A stretch of DNA of 64,000 nucleotides from Anarhynchus alexandrinus (Eukaryota; Chordata; Aves; Charadriiformes; Charadriidae): assembly GCA_008711295.1 (NCBI GenBank), contig VUYV01000180.1:1029096-1093095 (forward strand), written 5' to 3'. The notes under the pieces were generated by a model that ran no database searches, was not told where the DNA came from, and saw only the letters and a program-made list of their open reading frames with translations. The position numbers and the translations under genes are program-made. Shown piece after piece: positions 1 through 10,099 of this stretch; position 1 is the stretch's first letter, and each line of letters starts with the position of its first letter.

Positions 1-49
1 CCCCCCCCCGCCCCGTCTCGGTGTGTGAGCGTCTCGGTAAGGCGGCGGT

Positions 50-63
50 CACGTGTTGTTTTG
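50..63 (+). promoter_or_regulatory. IRS2: E-box CACGTG followed by FOXO-type TGTTTTG element
   Basis: CACGTG lies at 50-55 and TGTTTTG at 57-63, separated by one base. IRS2 promoters in mammals are known to be activated by TFE3/USF-class bHLH-ZIP factors through an E-box and by FOXO1 through an insulin-response element of TGTTTTG type. SREBP-1c represses that promoter by interfering with FOXO. The sequence shows the motifs. Their use in this bird is inferred from mammalian IRS2. Confidence 0.6.
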
Positions 64-90
64 CTCTTTAGTTGGGGCACTCGGTGCGCG

Positions 91-249
91 ATGTGTTACT
101 TACGGCGAAACTCCCGCCGGCGCCGGCAGCAGCCGCGGCGGCAGCAGCAGCAGCAGCAGCGGCGGCGGCAGGCGGGGAGCGGCAGCGGCGCCGCCGGTAG
201 CCGAACCGGGGAGGACGCCGGGCGGCCGCCGGCAGCACCCGCTGCCTAG
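91..249 (+). other. Upstream ORF (52 codons) in IRS2 5' leader
   Basis: This is the only ATG between the left edge and the IRS2 start. It opens a 52-residue Arg/Gln-rich frame ending in TAG at 247-249, 183 nt before the main ATG and in the same reading phase (91 and 433 are both 1 mod 3) but separated by stops. Context is G at -3 and T at +4, i.e. moderate. It matters only if transcription starts before 91. The encoded peptide is low-complexity and unlikely to be a functional protein; a translational-control role is the likelier reading. Confidence 0.35.
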
Positions 250-307
250 AGGCGACGGCGGAGGACCCCGCTGCGGCTCCGGGCAGCCGCGCGCTTCCTG
301 CGGAGGA

Positions 308-384
308 ATAACTTTATTTTACCCTCTTCTCTCTCTCTTTTTATTTTATTTTATTTCATTTTATCCCCCCCCCCCCCTTCCCCN
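308..384 (+). other. IRS2: AT-rich/pyrimidine tract with poly-C run in IRS2 5' UTR
   Basis: An almost uninterrupted pyrimidine-rich stretch, including four TTTTA-like repeats and a C13 run (365-377), interrupts an otherwise CpG-rich leader 50-125 nt before the ATG. It ends at an N (384), so its length is probably uncertain in the assembly. It resembles the kind of tract bound by PTB or poly-C-binding proteins. It also resembles a polypyrimidine tract preceding an acceptor-like CAG at 389-391. No function can be shown from sequence. Confidence 0.5.
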
Positions 385-432
385 CGGCGGCAGCCAGAGG
401 AGCCGGGCGGCGCTCCCGCCGCCGGGTCGGGG

Positions 433-3400
433 ATGGCGAGCCCCGCCGTGCTGGGGCTGCTGCCCCCCGTGAGCTCCCCGCCCGGCCCCAACCTGAACAA
501 CAACAACAACAACAACCAGGGCGTGAGGAAGTGCGGGTACCTGCGCAAGCAGAAGCACGGCCACAAGCGCTTCTTCGTGCTGCGGGGCCCGGGCGGCGGC
601 GGCAGCAGCGGCGGCGGGGAGGAGGCGGGGGGCGCCCGGCTGGAGTACTACGAGAGCGAGAAGAAATGGAGGAACAAGTCCGGGGCGCCCAAGCGGGTGA
701 TCGCCCTGGACTCCTGCCTCAACATCAACAAGCGGGCGGACGCCAAGCACAAGTACCTCATCGCCCTCTACACCAAGGACGAGTACTTCGCCGTGGCGGC
801 CGAGAACGAGCAGGAGCAGGAGGGCTGGTACCGGGCTCTCACCGACCTGCTCAACGAGGGCAAGGCGGCCTGCCAGGGGTCCCCCCACCGCCACCTCGCC
901 TCCCCCTTCTCCGCCTCCTGCAGCGCGGCCGCCGCCTCCCTGGCCGCCGCCGGCGAGGACCTCAACTACGGGCTGATCACCCCGGCCGCCGCTGCCTACC
1001 GGGAGGTCTGGCAGGTGACGCTGAAGCCCAAGGGCTTGGGGCAGAGCAAAAACCTCACCGGCGTCCACCGGCTCTGCCTCTCGGCCCGCACCATCGGCTT
1101 CGTGCGCCTCAACTGCGAGCTGCCCTCGGTCACGCTGCAGCTGATGAACATCCGCCGCTGCGGCCACTCCGACAGCTTCTTCTTCATCGAGGTGGGGCGC
1201 TCGGCGGCCACCGGCCCCGGCGAGCTCTGGATGCAGGCGGACGACTCGGTGGTGGCCCAGAACATCCACGAGACCATCCTGGAGGCCATGAAGGCGCTGA
1301 AGGAGCTGTCCGAGTTCCGGCCCCGCAGCAAGAGCCAGTCCTCCTCATCCTCCTCCTCCGGGGGGGCCGCCGGGCCCGGCGGCAGCGGCGCCTCCGCCAC
1401 CCACCCCATCACCGTGCCCGGCCGCCGGCACCACCACCTGGTCAACCTGCCTCCCAGCCAGACCGGCCTCCTCCGCCGCTCCCGCACCGACAGCCTCGCC
1501 GCCGGTGCCGGCACCAAGTGCACGCCGTGCCGGGTGCGGACGGCCAGCGAGGGCGACGGCTGCCGGGTGGGCTCGGTGGCCGGCAGCCCCATGAGCCCGG
1601 GCCCCGTGCGGACCCCCCTCAGCCGCTCGCACACGCTTAGCAGCGGCGGCGGGGGCCGGCCGGCGGGGAAGCTGCTGCCGGTGCTGGCCGGCGGCGGCCT
1701 GCAGAGCAGCCGCTCCATGTCCATGCCCGCCTCCCACTCGCCCCCCTCCGCCACCAGCCCCATCAGCCTCTCCTCCAGCAGCGGCCTCGGCTCCGAGCCG
1801 GCCCACCCGCATCACCCGCAGCGCCCGTCCAGCGGCAGCGCCTCCGTCTCCGGCTCCCCCAGCGACGCCGGCTTCATGTCCTTCGACGAGTACGGCTCCA
1901 GCCCGGGCGGCGACCTGCGGCCCTTCTCCTCCTCCTCCACCGCCAGCAACCGCAGCAACACCCCCGAGTCGGTGGCCGAGACCCCCCCGGTGCGGGACCC
2001 CGGGGGCGGCACCGACCTCTACGGCTACATGGCGATGGAGCGGCCCCCGAGCGGCCGCCTCTGCTACCGGCCTTGCCCCGACGCCGCGGCCGACCGGGGC
2101 CATCGGAAGCGGACCTACTCCCTGACCACCCCGTGCCGGCAGCGGCCCGCCCCGCCGCAGGTCTCCTCCGCCTCCCTCGACGAGTACACGCTGATGCGCG
2201 CCACCTTCGCCGGCAGCGCCGGCCGCCTCTACCCCTCCTGCCAAGCCGGGGCTTCCCCCAAAGTCACCTACACCCCTTACCCCGAGGACTACGGGGACAT
2301 CGAGATCGGCTCCCACCGCAGCTCCGGCAGCAGCAGCACCAACCTGGGGCCGCCGGCAGGGGGGGGAGGAGGAGGAGGAGGAGGGGGAGATGATGACGGC
2401 TACATGCCTATGACCCCCGGCGTGGCCGCAGCCTTAGGGCAGGGAAGCCGGGGCGGCGCTGACTACATGCCCATGAGCCCCACCAGCGTGTCCGCCCCCA
2501 AGCAGATCCTGCAGCCCCGAGCGGGGGTGGGTGGCGGGTCCCCCGGGAACGGGAGCAGCTACAAGACCAGCTCCCCCGGGGGGAGCTCCCCTGACGATAG
2601 CGGGTACATGCGGATGTGGTGCGGCTCCAAGCTGTCCGTGGAGAGCTCGGACGGGAGGCTGAGTAACGGCGACTATATCAATATGTCCCCTCGGGACCCC
2701 CAGCACGGCCCCCAGGCTCCCTCCCTCACCCCCCCGGACTTCTTTTTCGTCCCTTCGGGGCACGGGTCCAGCGAACCCCCCAAGCCCGGCTGCTATTCGT
2801 ACAGCTCCTTACCCCGCTCCTACAAGAGCCAGGGCCCGGCGAAGGACAGCGACCAGTACGTCTTCATGAACTCCCCAGGGAGGATGATCCCGGAGGAGGC
2901 GGTGTGCGGAGCGGGCCAGTCTCCCGCCGGCACCTTCGCCCCCTCCAGCCACACGGTGCCTTCGCCCCTGCGGCACAGCCGGACCGAGAGCTTCCTGAGC
3001 CAGCGGTGCCAGCGGGTGGCCCGGCCCAGCCGCCTCTCTTTGGAGACCTTGCGGACGATGCTGCCCAGCATGAACGAGCACCCTCTGCCGCCCGAGCCCA
3101 AAAGCCCTGGCGAATACATCAACATCGACTTCGGGGATGCTGCTGTCTATTCTCCCCCCTCGCTGCCTGCCGACAGCCCGGCCTCCTCCCTGGGCTCGGG
3201 CACGGGGCAGAGGCGCTCCCCTCTCTCTGACTACATGAACATTGACTTCGGGTCGCAGTCGCCCTCCCAGTCGGGCACGGTCTCGGTGGGCTCCCTGGAA
3301 GCCCTCTCGCCAGGCTCTTCCTCCAGCACCAGCCAGCCCGATGGGCGCTACCTGAAGGCAGCTGTGGGGGTGGCTTGTTCGTCCAGCCCGTCTGACGGTG

Positions 3401-3964
3401 GGGATTATACCGAGATGACCTTTGGCATGGCCACCACCCCACCACAACCCATCGTTCAGAAGCCAGAAAGTGCCCGGGTCACTAGCCCCACGGCTGGGGT
3501 AAAGAGGCTCACCCTCTCTGGGGTGGAGGCTTTCATTCTCTCTAGCCCCCCCCCAGACCCAAACCGGGGGGCCAAGGTCATCCGGGCAGACCCCCAGGGG
3601 CGCAGGAGGCACAGCTCGGAAACTTTCTCCTCCACCACCACTGTGACTCCGGTGTCCCCCTCCTTCGCACACAACCCCAAACGGCACAACTCGGCCTCGG
3701 TGGAGAACGTGTCCCTCAGGAAAAGCGAAGGCCTGGAGGAGGAGCAGGGTAGCAGCCCCATGTGCCGGGAGACCTCGGCTGGCTTCCAGAACGGCCTCAA
3801 CTACATTGCCATCGACGTGGTGGATGGGACCCTGGCAAACTGTGACAAAGCCAGGTCGAAAGCCAGGCATGTCCTGAACGGGGGCATCAATGGAGTGGAG
3901 ATGAGCGCCTATGCCAGCATAGACTTTCTGTCTCACAACCTGAAAGAAGCGAGTGCTGTGAAAG
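433..3964 (+). CDS. IRS2: Insulin receptor substrate 2, coding exon 1 (residues 1-1177 plus first base of codon 1178)
   Basis: Cytoplasmic docking protein phosphorylated by the insulin and IGF-1 receptors; it recruits PI3K p85, GRB2 and SHP2 to drive AKT and MAPK signalling. The opening MASP, the Asn run (22-28) and VRKCGYLRKQKHGHKRFFVL identify IRS2 rather than IRS1. Domains: PH about 31-140; PTB about 187-295 (REVWQV to ALKEL). The KRLB core that contacts the receptor kinase lies at about 612-627 (YPEDYGDIEIG), with Tyr613, 616 and 620. YXXM motifs: Tyr532, 585, 657, 678, 725, 748, 809 and 992. GRB2-type YINI is at 895 and YMNI at 934. SHP2-type YIAI is at 1124 and YASI at 1160. Ser- and Pro-rich linkers fill the rest. 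The protein is about 160 residues shorter than the 1,338 of human IRS2, mostly through shorter linkers. The ATG at 433 has strong Kozak context. The coding sequence is completed by 29228-29232. Read without splicing the frame stops at 3970-3972 (...VKGE), which is intronic. Confidence 0.97.
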
Positions 3965-4102
3965 GTGAGTAGCTACATCTGATGGTGCCTGCCACGCGTG
4001 TTTGTGCTTAGTGTTTGTTTCTCACCAAGGGGTTGTGTTTTGTTGGGTAGAACATTATGCCTCCTTGCCTTCTTGAAAATCTTTTTCCCCAATGCATCCT
4101 GT

Positions 4103-4108
4103 AATAAA
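4103..4108 (+). terminator. IRS2: Candidate intronic poly(A) signal AATAAA, 138 bp past the donor
   Basis: AATAAA at 4103-4108 inside the first 150 bases of the intron, followed by moderately T/G-rich sequence (CTCTTATGTATGAGGG at about 4131-4146). Use of this signal on an unspliced transcript would give a short mRNA whose frame ends ...VKGE at 3972, a nearly normal protein without the regulated 3' UTR. Use is inference. Confidence 0.3.
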
Positions 4109-7100
4109 CAGTCTTGGAGAAACTCGCTGGCTCTTATGTATGAGGGAAAAAAGTTTAATTTTGAGCTATTTCTTAATGTTTGAATTCTACTGTGCTATTA
4201 TTATGAGAGTATACTTCTGGGTACCCCAACAGAAGCTGATGTTTACACAGTTACTATATTTGGGCTGTGCTTCAGACTTTTCTTATGTAAGATTGTGGAA
4301 AGTGTTCAGAAAATGTGACCAAAATAGTTTATGTTAATGCAGCATCTAAATACTATTTAAAAATGTAAAATGTTCGAGTTAAAAAACAGGATTGTTGGAC
4401 TGAGGACATCAGATTACAAAAAAATCCTTGGCTCTCTAGCTGGGAAGGTCAATCATACCAAAATGAGAAGGATAAATTTAATATCTTGGTTTTGAAATAT
4501 CTTATCTCTTGCAAAAGTTTAACAGTAAATCATGGTGAGTGTGGAATGTGAATTAAAAAAAAAAAACCAACAAAACTTCCTTCCAGAAGTCACTCTATGC
4601 ATGAGCTGTTGCATGTTGTACCGCACATTTCACTTAAAGGCCCACCCTATGGTGGTGTGTAGCTACGTTCCAGCTGGCGGCTCAGTCCCAGCATGAATGA
4701 CCAGTTGGTTGGCTTACAAATGCTGGGTGTTCAAAGACAAAAGCGAACAGAAGAAATCTGAAACTTAGGGCGAGAGAGAATTTAGGTTTTAATTATGTAG
4801 CTGTTCCTTTGTTGGGGTGCTTAAAAAAAAAAAAAAAAAGAAACAAAGAAGGGGGGGGAGTGTGTGTGTGTCCCATCCCCCCCACAGAGTAACCCGCCTC
4901 CTCTTAGCAAGTGAGAGTTTGTATGCCACTGGGGGCTGGTTGAGGAGGGCACAGACCAGCCAGTCTGTCACGGATTAAAAGTTAATGATGAGACACCGTA
5001 GGGATTCTCTTTGCTCTTGAATTTATGCGAGACGTGGTACTTCAAACCCGTATGCGTATATAGCTGTAATATATGCTTATGGGTCCAGCTCGGTGAAATG
5101 ACATAGCAGGTAAAGGGGGTTGCTCCGAGGTGAGTAGGTGAATTGCTTCTCTCGTCACGGTGCTGATAGAGGTCATCAATAATGACCAAACAGCGACAGT
5201 TTCTACAAGCCGCTTGCGTTTTTTTTTCCTTCTATTTTCTTAGTAGCTAGTTGATTTTTGAAGAAGAAAATATTTTCTCTTTTGATAGGAAGTACAGGAA
5301 GATGGAAAAGATGAGCGAGCGATCCGCCGTGTGCAGAGCAAGCTCTGAACCTAATTAAGACGAGAGGATGGATGGTTGAATGCGGTGTCAGAGTTTGAAA
5401 GGATGGACGCCTGTTCCGAGTGACTGGGAGGAGGGCTGAGGGCAGAGCGTTATTTGTGTGTCGTCCCCCCCACCCCGTCCCCCCCTTTCCCGGCTGTTGG
5501 TTTTGCTGGGGCCGTGTTGAGGGTCCCCGCGGCTGGACCCGACCCGGGTCACCAACAAACAAACTGTCGCGCCCCTTAGCTTTGCAAACGGATATTTCAG
5601 AGAAATGAGGGAGTTTTGGTGGTGTTTTGGTTTTGTTGTTGTTGTTTTGGGGTTGTTGGGTTTTGGTTGTGTTTTTTTTTTCTTTTTCTCTTTTGTCNCC
5701 GGTCACCACCCGGGCGAAAAGCAGGAATGGAAGAGCCGATAAGAGCAGATAAGCAGGGGGACCCGACTGGCGGCCTCTCCATCCAGTAAACAGAAGGATA
5801 ATGCAATAAACACAACCGTGTTAATTTGGTACGCGGCGTCCGGAGGAGAGGGTTCAGTTCTGCTGTGTATTTGTCAAAGGGTGGTTATGGGCTTGCTTTA
5901 TTTTAATATTTAATCTGCGTGCGTGTTTATTTTTCCTCTTTCCCCGTAAGCTTTTAAACGCGGACCACACGGAGAGAGGTGGTGTGAGGAAGCTTCTTGA
6001 GATTGACACTCTCTGTAGGAGGCGAGGTTGTCTTCTCCACCATGCCAGCTGCCCTTGAGCATCCCAGCGCCCTGATGGGCGCACGAAGGGCTGGGGGGAG
6101 GGGGAGGTGAATGTACCCAACATCCAGCCAAGGCGGTGAGGAAGAACCTCACAGGAGCATCATCAGTCAGCAGCATGCGGGGTTAGGTACCAAACCCGGG
6201 CTCTCAGGTTAATTGCACTTGTGACAGGCAAACTGGAAAAGCCATAGCGTGTGGGGAAGGAGAAGTAGAGCACTTTATCGGTGTAAGTTGAATCGAGTCA
6301 TTAACTTCTTGCGAATTCCCTAGTTTCTCTTTTGGTTTTCATTGGGATTTCGCACCAAAGTTTGTTTACGGAAGGACCTCCGCCCCTGTTTAAAAAGATC
6401 ACTGAGTGTTGTGCCCCCTGTGTATTTGAATTTCAAACGTTGTGATTTGGGAGACTATCAAGAATTTCATGTTTTACAGAGAAACACATATGCAATTTAA
6501 AGAAAACTGTATTTAGAGCATAAGCAAGAGTATTGTAACACAGTGGTAATTCAGGTACAGTTGAGAATCTAATTTTGTAAAAATTAATGGTTTGCACAAG
6601 AGATAGTAAACAATGCTGATTATATATAAGCTTAGTTGTTTGCACTTTTTTCAAATTTTGTTTTTAACTGTATTAGCAAAGTGAGAAGCGTTACTTCTTC
6701 AAAAACCGAGGGAAGTTTCTAGCAATTTTAAAACAATGGGTAATCCACACATATGTAATATGTAGAACAGGAGAATCTCAGAGATACAAGGCTATACAAA
6801 CAAGCTCCTTGTAATTACCTTCTCAGTAAATTAATATTCCGATTTGTGTAAAATACCTGTAAAAAGCCAGTTTGAGTTCTTCCTGAAGGTCTGTAGATGT
6901 GTTTTTGTGTGGATAAGTGTTTTAAGGGAGATTATTTGTGTCATTTAAAGGTGGCTAGTTGTCACCTGTAGCTTGTCTCTCTGCTATCAGTAACTTGCTT
7001 CTGCTGTAGGGAGTTCTGTGCTTTTGGAAATCTCTGTCCATATTATCCTGTTGTGGCAAGAGCAAGCATGTGCATCCTTAACTGCTGTCAAAACCGAGAA

Positions 7101-7420
7101 GAATTAAACGGTTGCTTGAAATTATCAGTCCATTTAGTTGTAGTGTGTTCTGAAAGTGTGCAGATATTTAAGAACTGGAGAAACACTTGCCTTCATCTGA
7201 TGTGTAAATAAAATAATACTGTTACTGGTTGGTTAAAACTTGTTATTTGCTCATAATTAGCCTTTGTTCTTAAATTATGACTGCTTTTTTGCTTTAAAAA
7301 CGTATGAACTGTGTATGATTTTCATTATTTATGGAGACATTTACACTAATTTTTCTCATATAGTGTAAATTATTTATTCCAGTATATTTATGACAGATTT
7401 TACCCAATAATGATGTGACT
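4109..7420. other. Intron segment, no gene seen
   Basis: AT-rich intronic DNA with A runs (about 4555-4566, 4823-4839), a short GT run (4860-4871), and a slightly GC-richer patch around 5.4-6.15 kb. The latter contains two GATAAG motifs and a homopolymer N (5698). The minus-strand frame at 5203-5709 is broken by that N and by poly-T codons, and has no recognisable family. Confidence 0.7.
5724..5753 (+). promoter_or_regulatory. Paired GATAAG motifs, 10 bp apart, beside GGAATG
   Basis: GATAAG at 5738-5743 and 5748-5753 are spaced exactly one helical turn apart, preceded by a TEAD-like GGAATG (5724-5729). Clustered GATA sites in a first intron are compatible with an enhancer, but such short motifs arise by chance and conservation cannot be assessed here. 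Confidence 0.25.
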
Positions 7421-7424
7421 TTTT

Positions 7425-7590
7425 ATGGTGGATCTTGGTTCTATTGAAGTCAAATGGGAGTTTTGTCTCTGTTTCAGTGGGGTTAAGATTTTACCCTTTG
7501 TGTATAATCCTGAAAGTCTTAAGTAAAATTCCCATTAAATTTAGTGGGTGTGTAATAGGGAATTTTGCTTAATTGAAAACACCAGACTCG
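7425..7590. repeat. Relic of ancient amniote repeat (CATTGACTTCAATGGG-type motifs)
   Basis: The stretch carries the recurring phrases TTGAAGTCAAATGGGAGTTTT, GTTTCAGTGGGGTTAAG, GATTTTACCC and AAAATTCCCATTAAATTTAGTGGG-like decay products. I recognise these as an old repeat family widespread in birds, turtles and crocodilians. Only the phrase pattern supports the call; I do not assign a library name. Confidence 0.45.
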
Positions 7591-9990
7591 GGTGTATTTC
7601 CTTTTCCGTTAACAAAATGCTCTGTAACTTGTAAATATTGCTAGTAGTTGGTCTAGTTTTCTAAAATGCAACAGATACTATGTGTAATGGTGCAAAAGAA
7701 CCCTGAGGGTTGTTTTCCTCGGTGTTGGTTTCTTTTGTCTTGATTTATTTAAAGAAGTCATCATCTGTAATGCATCTACTTAAGATCGTAATAAGGTGAT
7801 TTTTTGATAATAATGACACCGCCCCCCGCCTTGTCAATTAGCTCATACTTTTGTGAGGGTTTTATGATTGCACCTAAACAATAAAAAGCCTATCTTAAGA
7901 AATCTCTTCCTGTGTCTTTCTAATGGCATTTTAGATTATTGAAGACATAACCCTTGTTTCCTTTTTCTTTGGGATTACTTTGCCCAATGAATTTTATTAT
8001 TAAGGTGTGTTTTGTTTTTTTTTTCTCTCTCTAATATGCCAATTGCCATAAAGTTTTGGTTCTCAGAGCAGCATGAGAATGTTTGTCTCTTTAAGAAAAC
8101 TTGCATTAATTTCAAAATGACTTCTTAGAAGTAGTGGAAAAACTATATGCTGTGTTAGAAACCCATACATCTTTTAAGGTCTTTTTTTGAATAAAGTAAT
8201 AGTAGTTTCTCTTACTGTTAAGTTCTGTGAGAACATCAAAATTGACACCAGAAAGAACTGAACTACTTGTAATACCTTACATAGTTTGATTTTTTTAAAC
8301 ATCTTACACCTAGAATTAAAAAAAAAAAAATTCTTTTACAACCTCTAGAAATTTACTTCTTGTCACTCAGATTGCATTTTACAGCTGATCAAACCAAAAT
8401 GGTTAGGTTTGAACCTAGCATTGCCATTCGTGAAACACGAAATGTAAACTGAAGTTATCTAAGATTAAATGAAGCCCTTGATATTTTAAATTACGTTGAT
8501 TATATGGATGTCAGCTTTTTACAAGCAGATATAGATGTTACGCGTTTTAATATTCTTCAACTTTTATTTTGCTTTATACTTAAAATTATGTTTAGCTACA
8601 CTGCTCGTAGAAAGAATGTCATGGTTACTTTGAGTCATTTAAGATAAATTGTTATAGACCAAGTTGAATGGTGGGTTTGTTCTAAAATGAACCAGTACAG
8701 TCATTGCTCAAGGCAGAGGAAATGCTTAGGTTGATGATTGCTTCTGATTACTTGATTTCTTTCAAGATAGCTACAGAGACTAACGTTCGCTTGTAAGTGA
8801 AATGGATAAAGGAATATTTGAACAGAAAGAGCATCAGGACATGTTTTATATGGTGGGGTTTTTTAATAAGGAGAGAATAACATGGGTTTCTTTACACTTG
8901 ATTTACTATTATTTTTAAATAACATTAATTACTCTGGAATGCTGAAGTGGTTTAGAAGTTGAAACACAGCAAGCATCCACAGAAAAATGAAGCTATCGTG
9001 TATGTAATCTAACTTTCCTCCCTGTTCAGCAGTTAAATGGCAACATAGGTACATGCAGGTATTTTCTGTTTATATCAGATTTTTGCTACAGCACCATTAA
9101 TATGTTTCTTTTAAAAGTAATAAGCACATAAAGAAAAGGCTATATCTGGGGTCTTTTTTTTCCAAGTTGTTGAGGTATAGTATGCTTTTGTACTGGTTGT
9201 CCATATGTTTTTCTCTATGTGTGTAGGTGTGTCGTGTATTAGTCATGATATACTTCAGCAGAGTTTGTGGAAGTCTTAACATTATGTTGGTGCAGTGTGT
9301 GTAATAGCAATTTAAAGTGAGTATACTGGCTGAATTGATAAATTAGGGCGTGTGTGATTATGAGGGTTTCACAACTCTGTTTTTTGTTGTAGTTTCTTAC
9401 AGTGTTTGCTTAGAAGCTGATCTGTGTATACAGGAAATCAGTAGCATCCCTTGAGTTTTTAGAAGACGGTGTAGTGACCCCAAAGTTCAGATGTGTTTTG
9501 TTTGTGCGTCTGTTGTCTGGCATGGAGTTATTTTTAAAGTTTTTGTGCGTATGTGTGTAGGGGGTCAAGAGCGGCAGCCTTGAAAAGCCAAGTTCAGCTG
9601 AGTCGTCCCCTTTGCTGCCCGTTGTTGAAAAGGCTGGCTTTCCTCCTGCAGCCTTTCCAAAGGAAAACTTTTCGTGTTTGTTTTTTCACACTTGTGTTTG
9701 TCTCAGCTGCCTTTGGCTATGCAGCCATGTGGGCATCTTGGGTTAGTCAGTCCACCAAGCGCCCTGGAGAACCAGCAGCAGTAAACAGAACCAGGAAGGG
9801 TGACTGTTCCCTTTCTAAATGCAAGTCCTTTAAATGCGAGTTATAAAGTAGCACGAATTTTCCCCTGTGTCTCTGTCAGCTATAGAGGAAACCTGGTTTA
9901 GGTTTAGTACCGGTTTAGTGCTGGTTTAGATTGTATTTGCAGTTTCCACGCTGATTTAGGTAGGATGAGCCCCTTAGTTGTAGGGTTGTG
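7591..9990. other. Intron segment, nothing distinct seen
   Basis: AT-rich unique-looking intron sequence with short homopolymers only. The frame at 9553-9846 lies in a GC-richer island but lacks any recognisable motif. Confidence 0.7.
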
Positions 9991-10024
9991 TTTGTGCTTA
10001 AAGCAAGCTTTTAAGGCTTAAGTA

Positions 10025-10092
10025 TTATGAGCCTGATCCAGACCACCGAGAAATCAATGCAAAGATTGCTTACATCTTTACAGAGGCTCACC
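10025..10092. repeat. Second relic of the ancient amniote repeat
   Basis: GAGCCTGATCCAGACCAC followed by GAAATCAATGCAAAGATT and a terminal AGGCTC. This is a decayed form of the 'GCCTGATCC... CATTGAAATCAATGG... GGATCAGGC' arrangement whose ends are inverted. Family recognition is from the phrase pattern only. Confidence 0.35.
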
Positions 10093-10099
10093 TAAAAAA

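Larger units (their letters stand above)
1..432 (+). promoter_or_regulatory. IRS2: IRS2 proximal promoter / 5' UTR
   Basis: GC-rich DNA directly upstream of the IRS2 ATG. The transcription start cannot be fixed from sequence alone, so the promoter/5' UTR boundary is unknown. Visible elements are an E-box plus FOXO-like site at 50-63, one upstream ATG (91), CAG/CGG-type trinucleotide runs at about 120-180, and an AT- and pyrimidine-rich tract at 308-383. That tract ends in a 13-base C run and an ambiguous base (N, 384). The start at 433 has G at -3 and G at +4, a strong Kozak context. Confidence 0.8.
1..3700. promoter_or_regulatory. IRS2: CpG island over IRS2 promoter, 5' UTR and exon 1
   Basis: Dense CpG dinucleotides and very high GC run from the left edge through most of exon 1 and thin out toward 3.4-3.9 kb, where wobble positions begin to use A/T. 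From 4.0 kb the sequence turns abruptly AT-rich and CpG-poor. This is the usual arrangement for IRS genes: a TATA-less CpG promoter continuous with a very large first coding exon. I see no TATA box in the first 430 bases. The island probably extends left of the window. The right boundary is my visual estimate. Confidence 0.85.

Noticed and set aside
53..472. Plus-strand frame of 139 codons overlapping the IRS2 start
   Set aside because: It crosses the N at 384, begins without an ATG and overlaps the IRS2 start in another phase. It is composition-driven.
361..3936. Long antisense and other-phase frames over IRS2 exon 1 (361-1269, 996-1763, 1345-2316 and 2809-3936 on minus; 531-1640 on plus)
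   Set aside because: They mirror the GC-rich IRS2 codons, in which stop codons are rare in every phase. They have low-complexity Gly/Arg/Ala composition and no domains.
3965..3972. Stop codon TAG at 3970 as the true IRS2 end (1,179 residues, ...VKGE)
   Set aside because: The sequence is a consensus donor GTGAGT, and exon 2 at 29228 restores the family ending VKE-stop. The reading is kept only as a possible intron-retention product.
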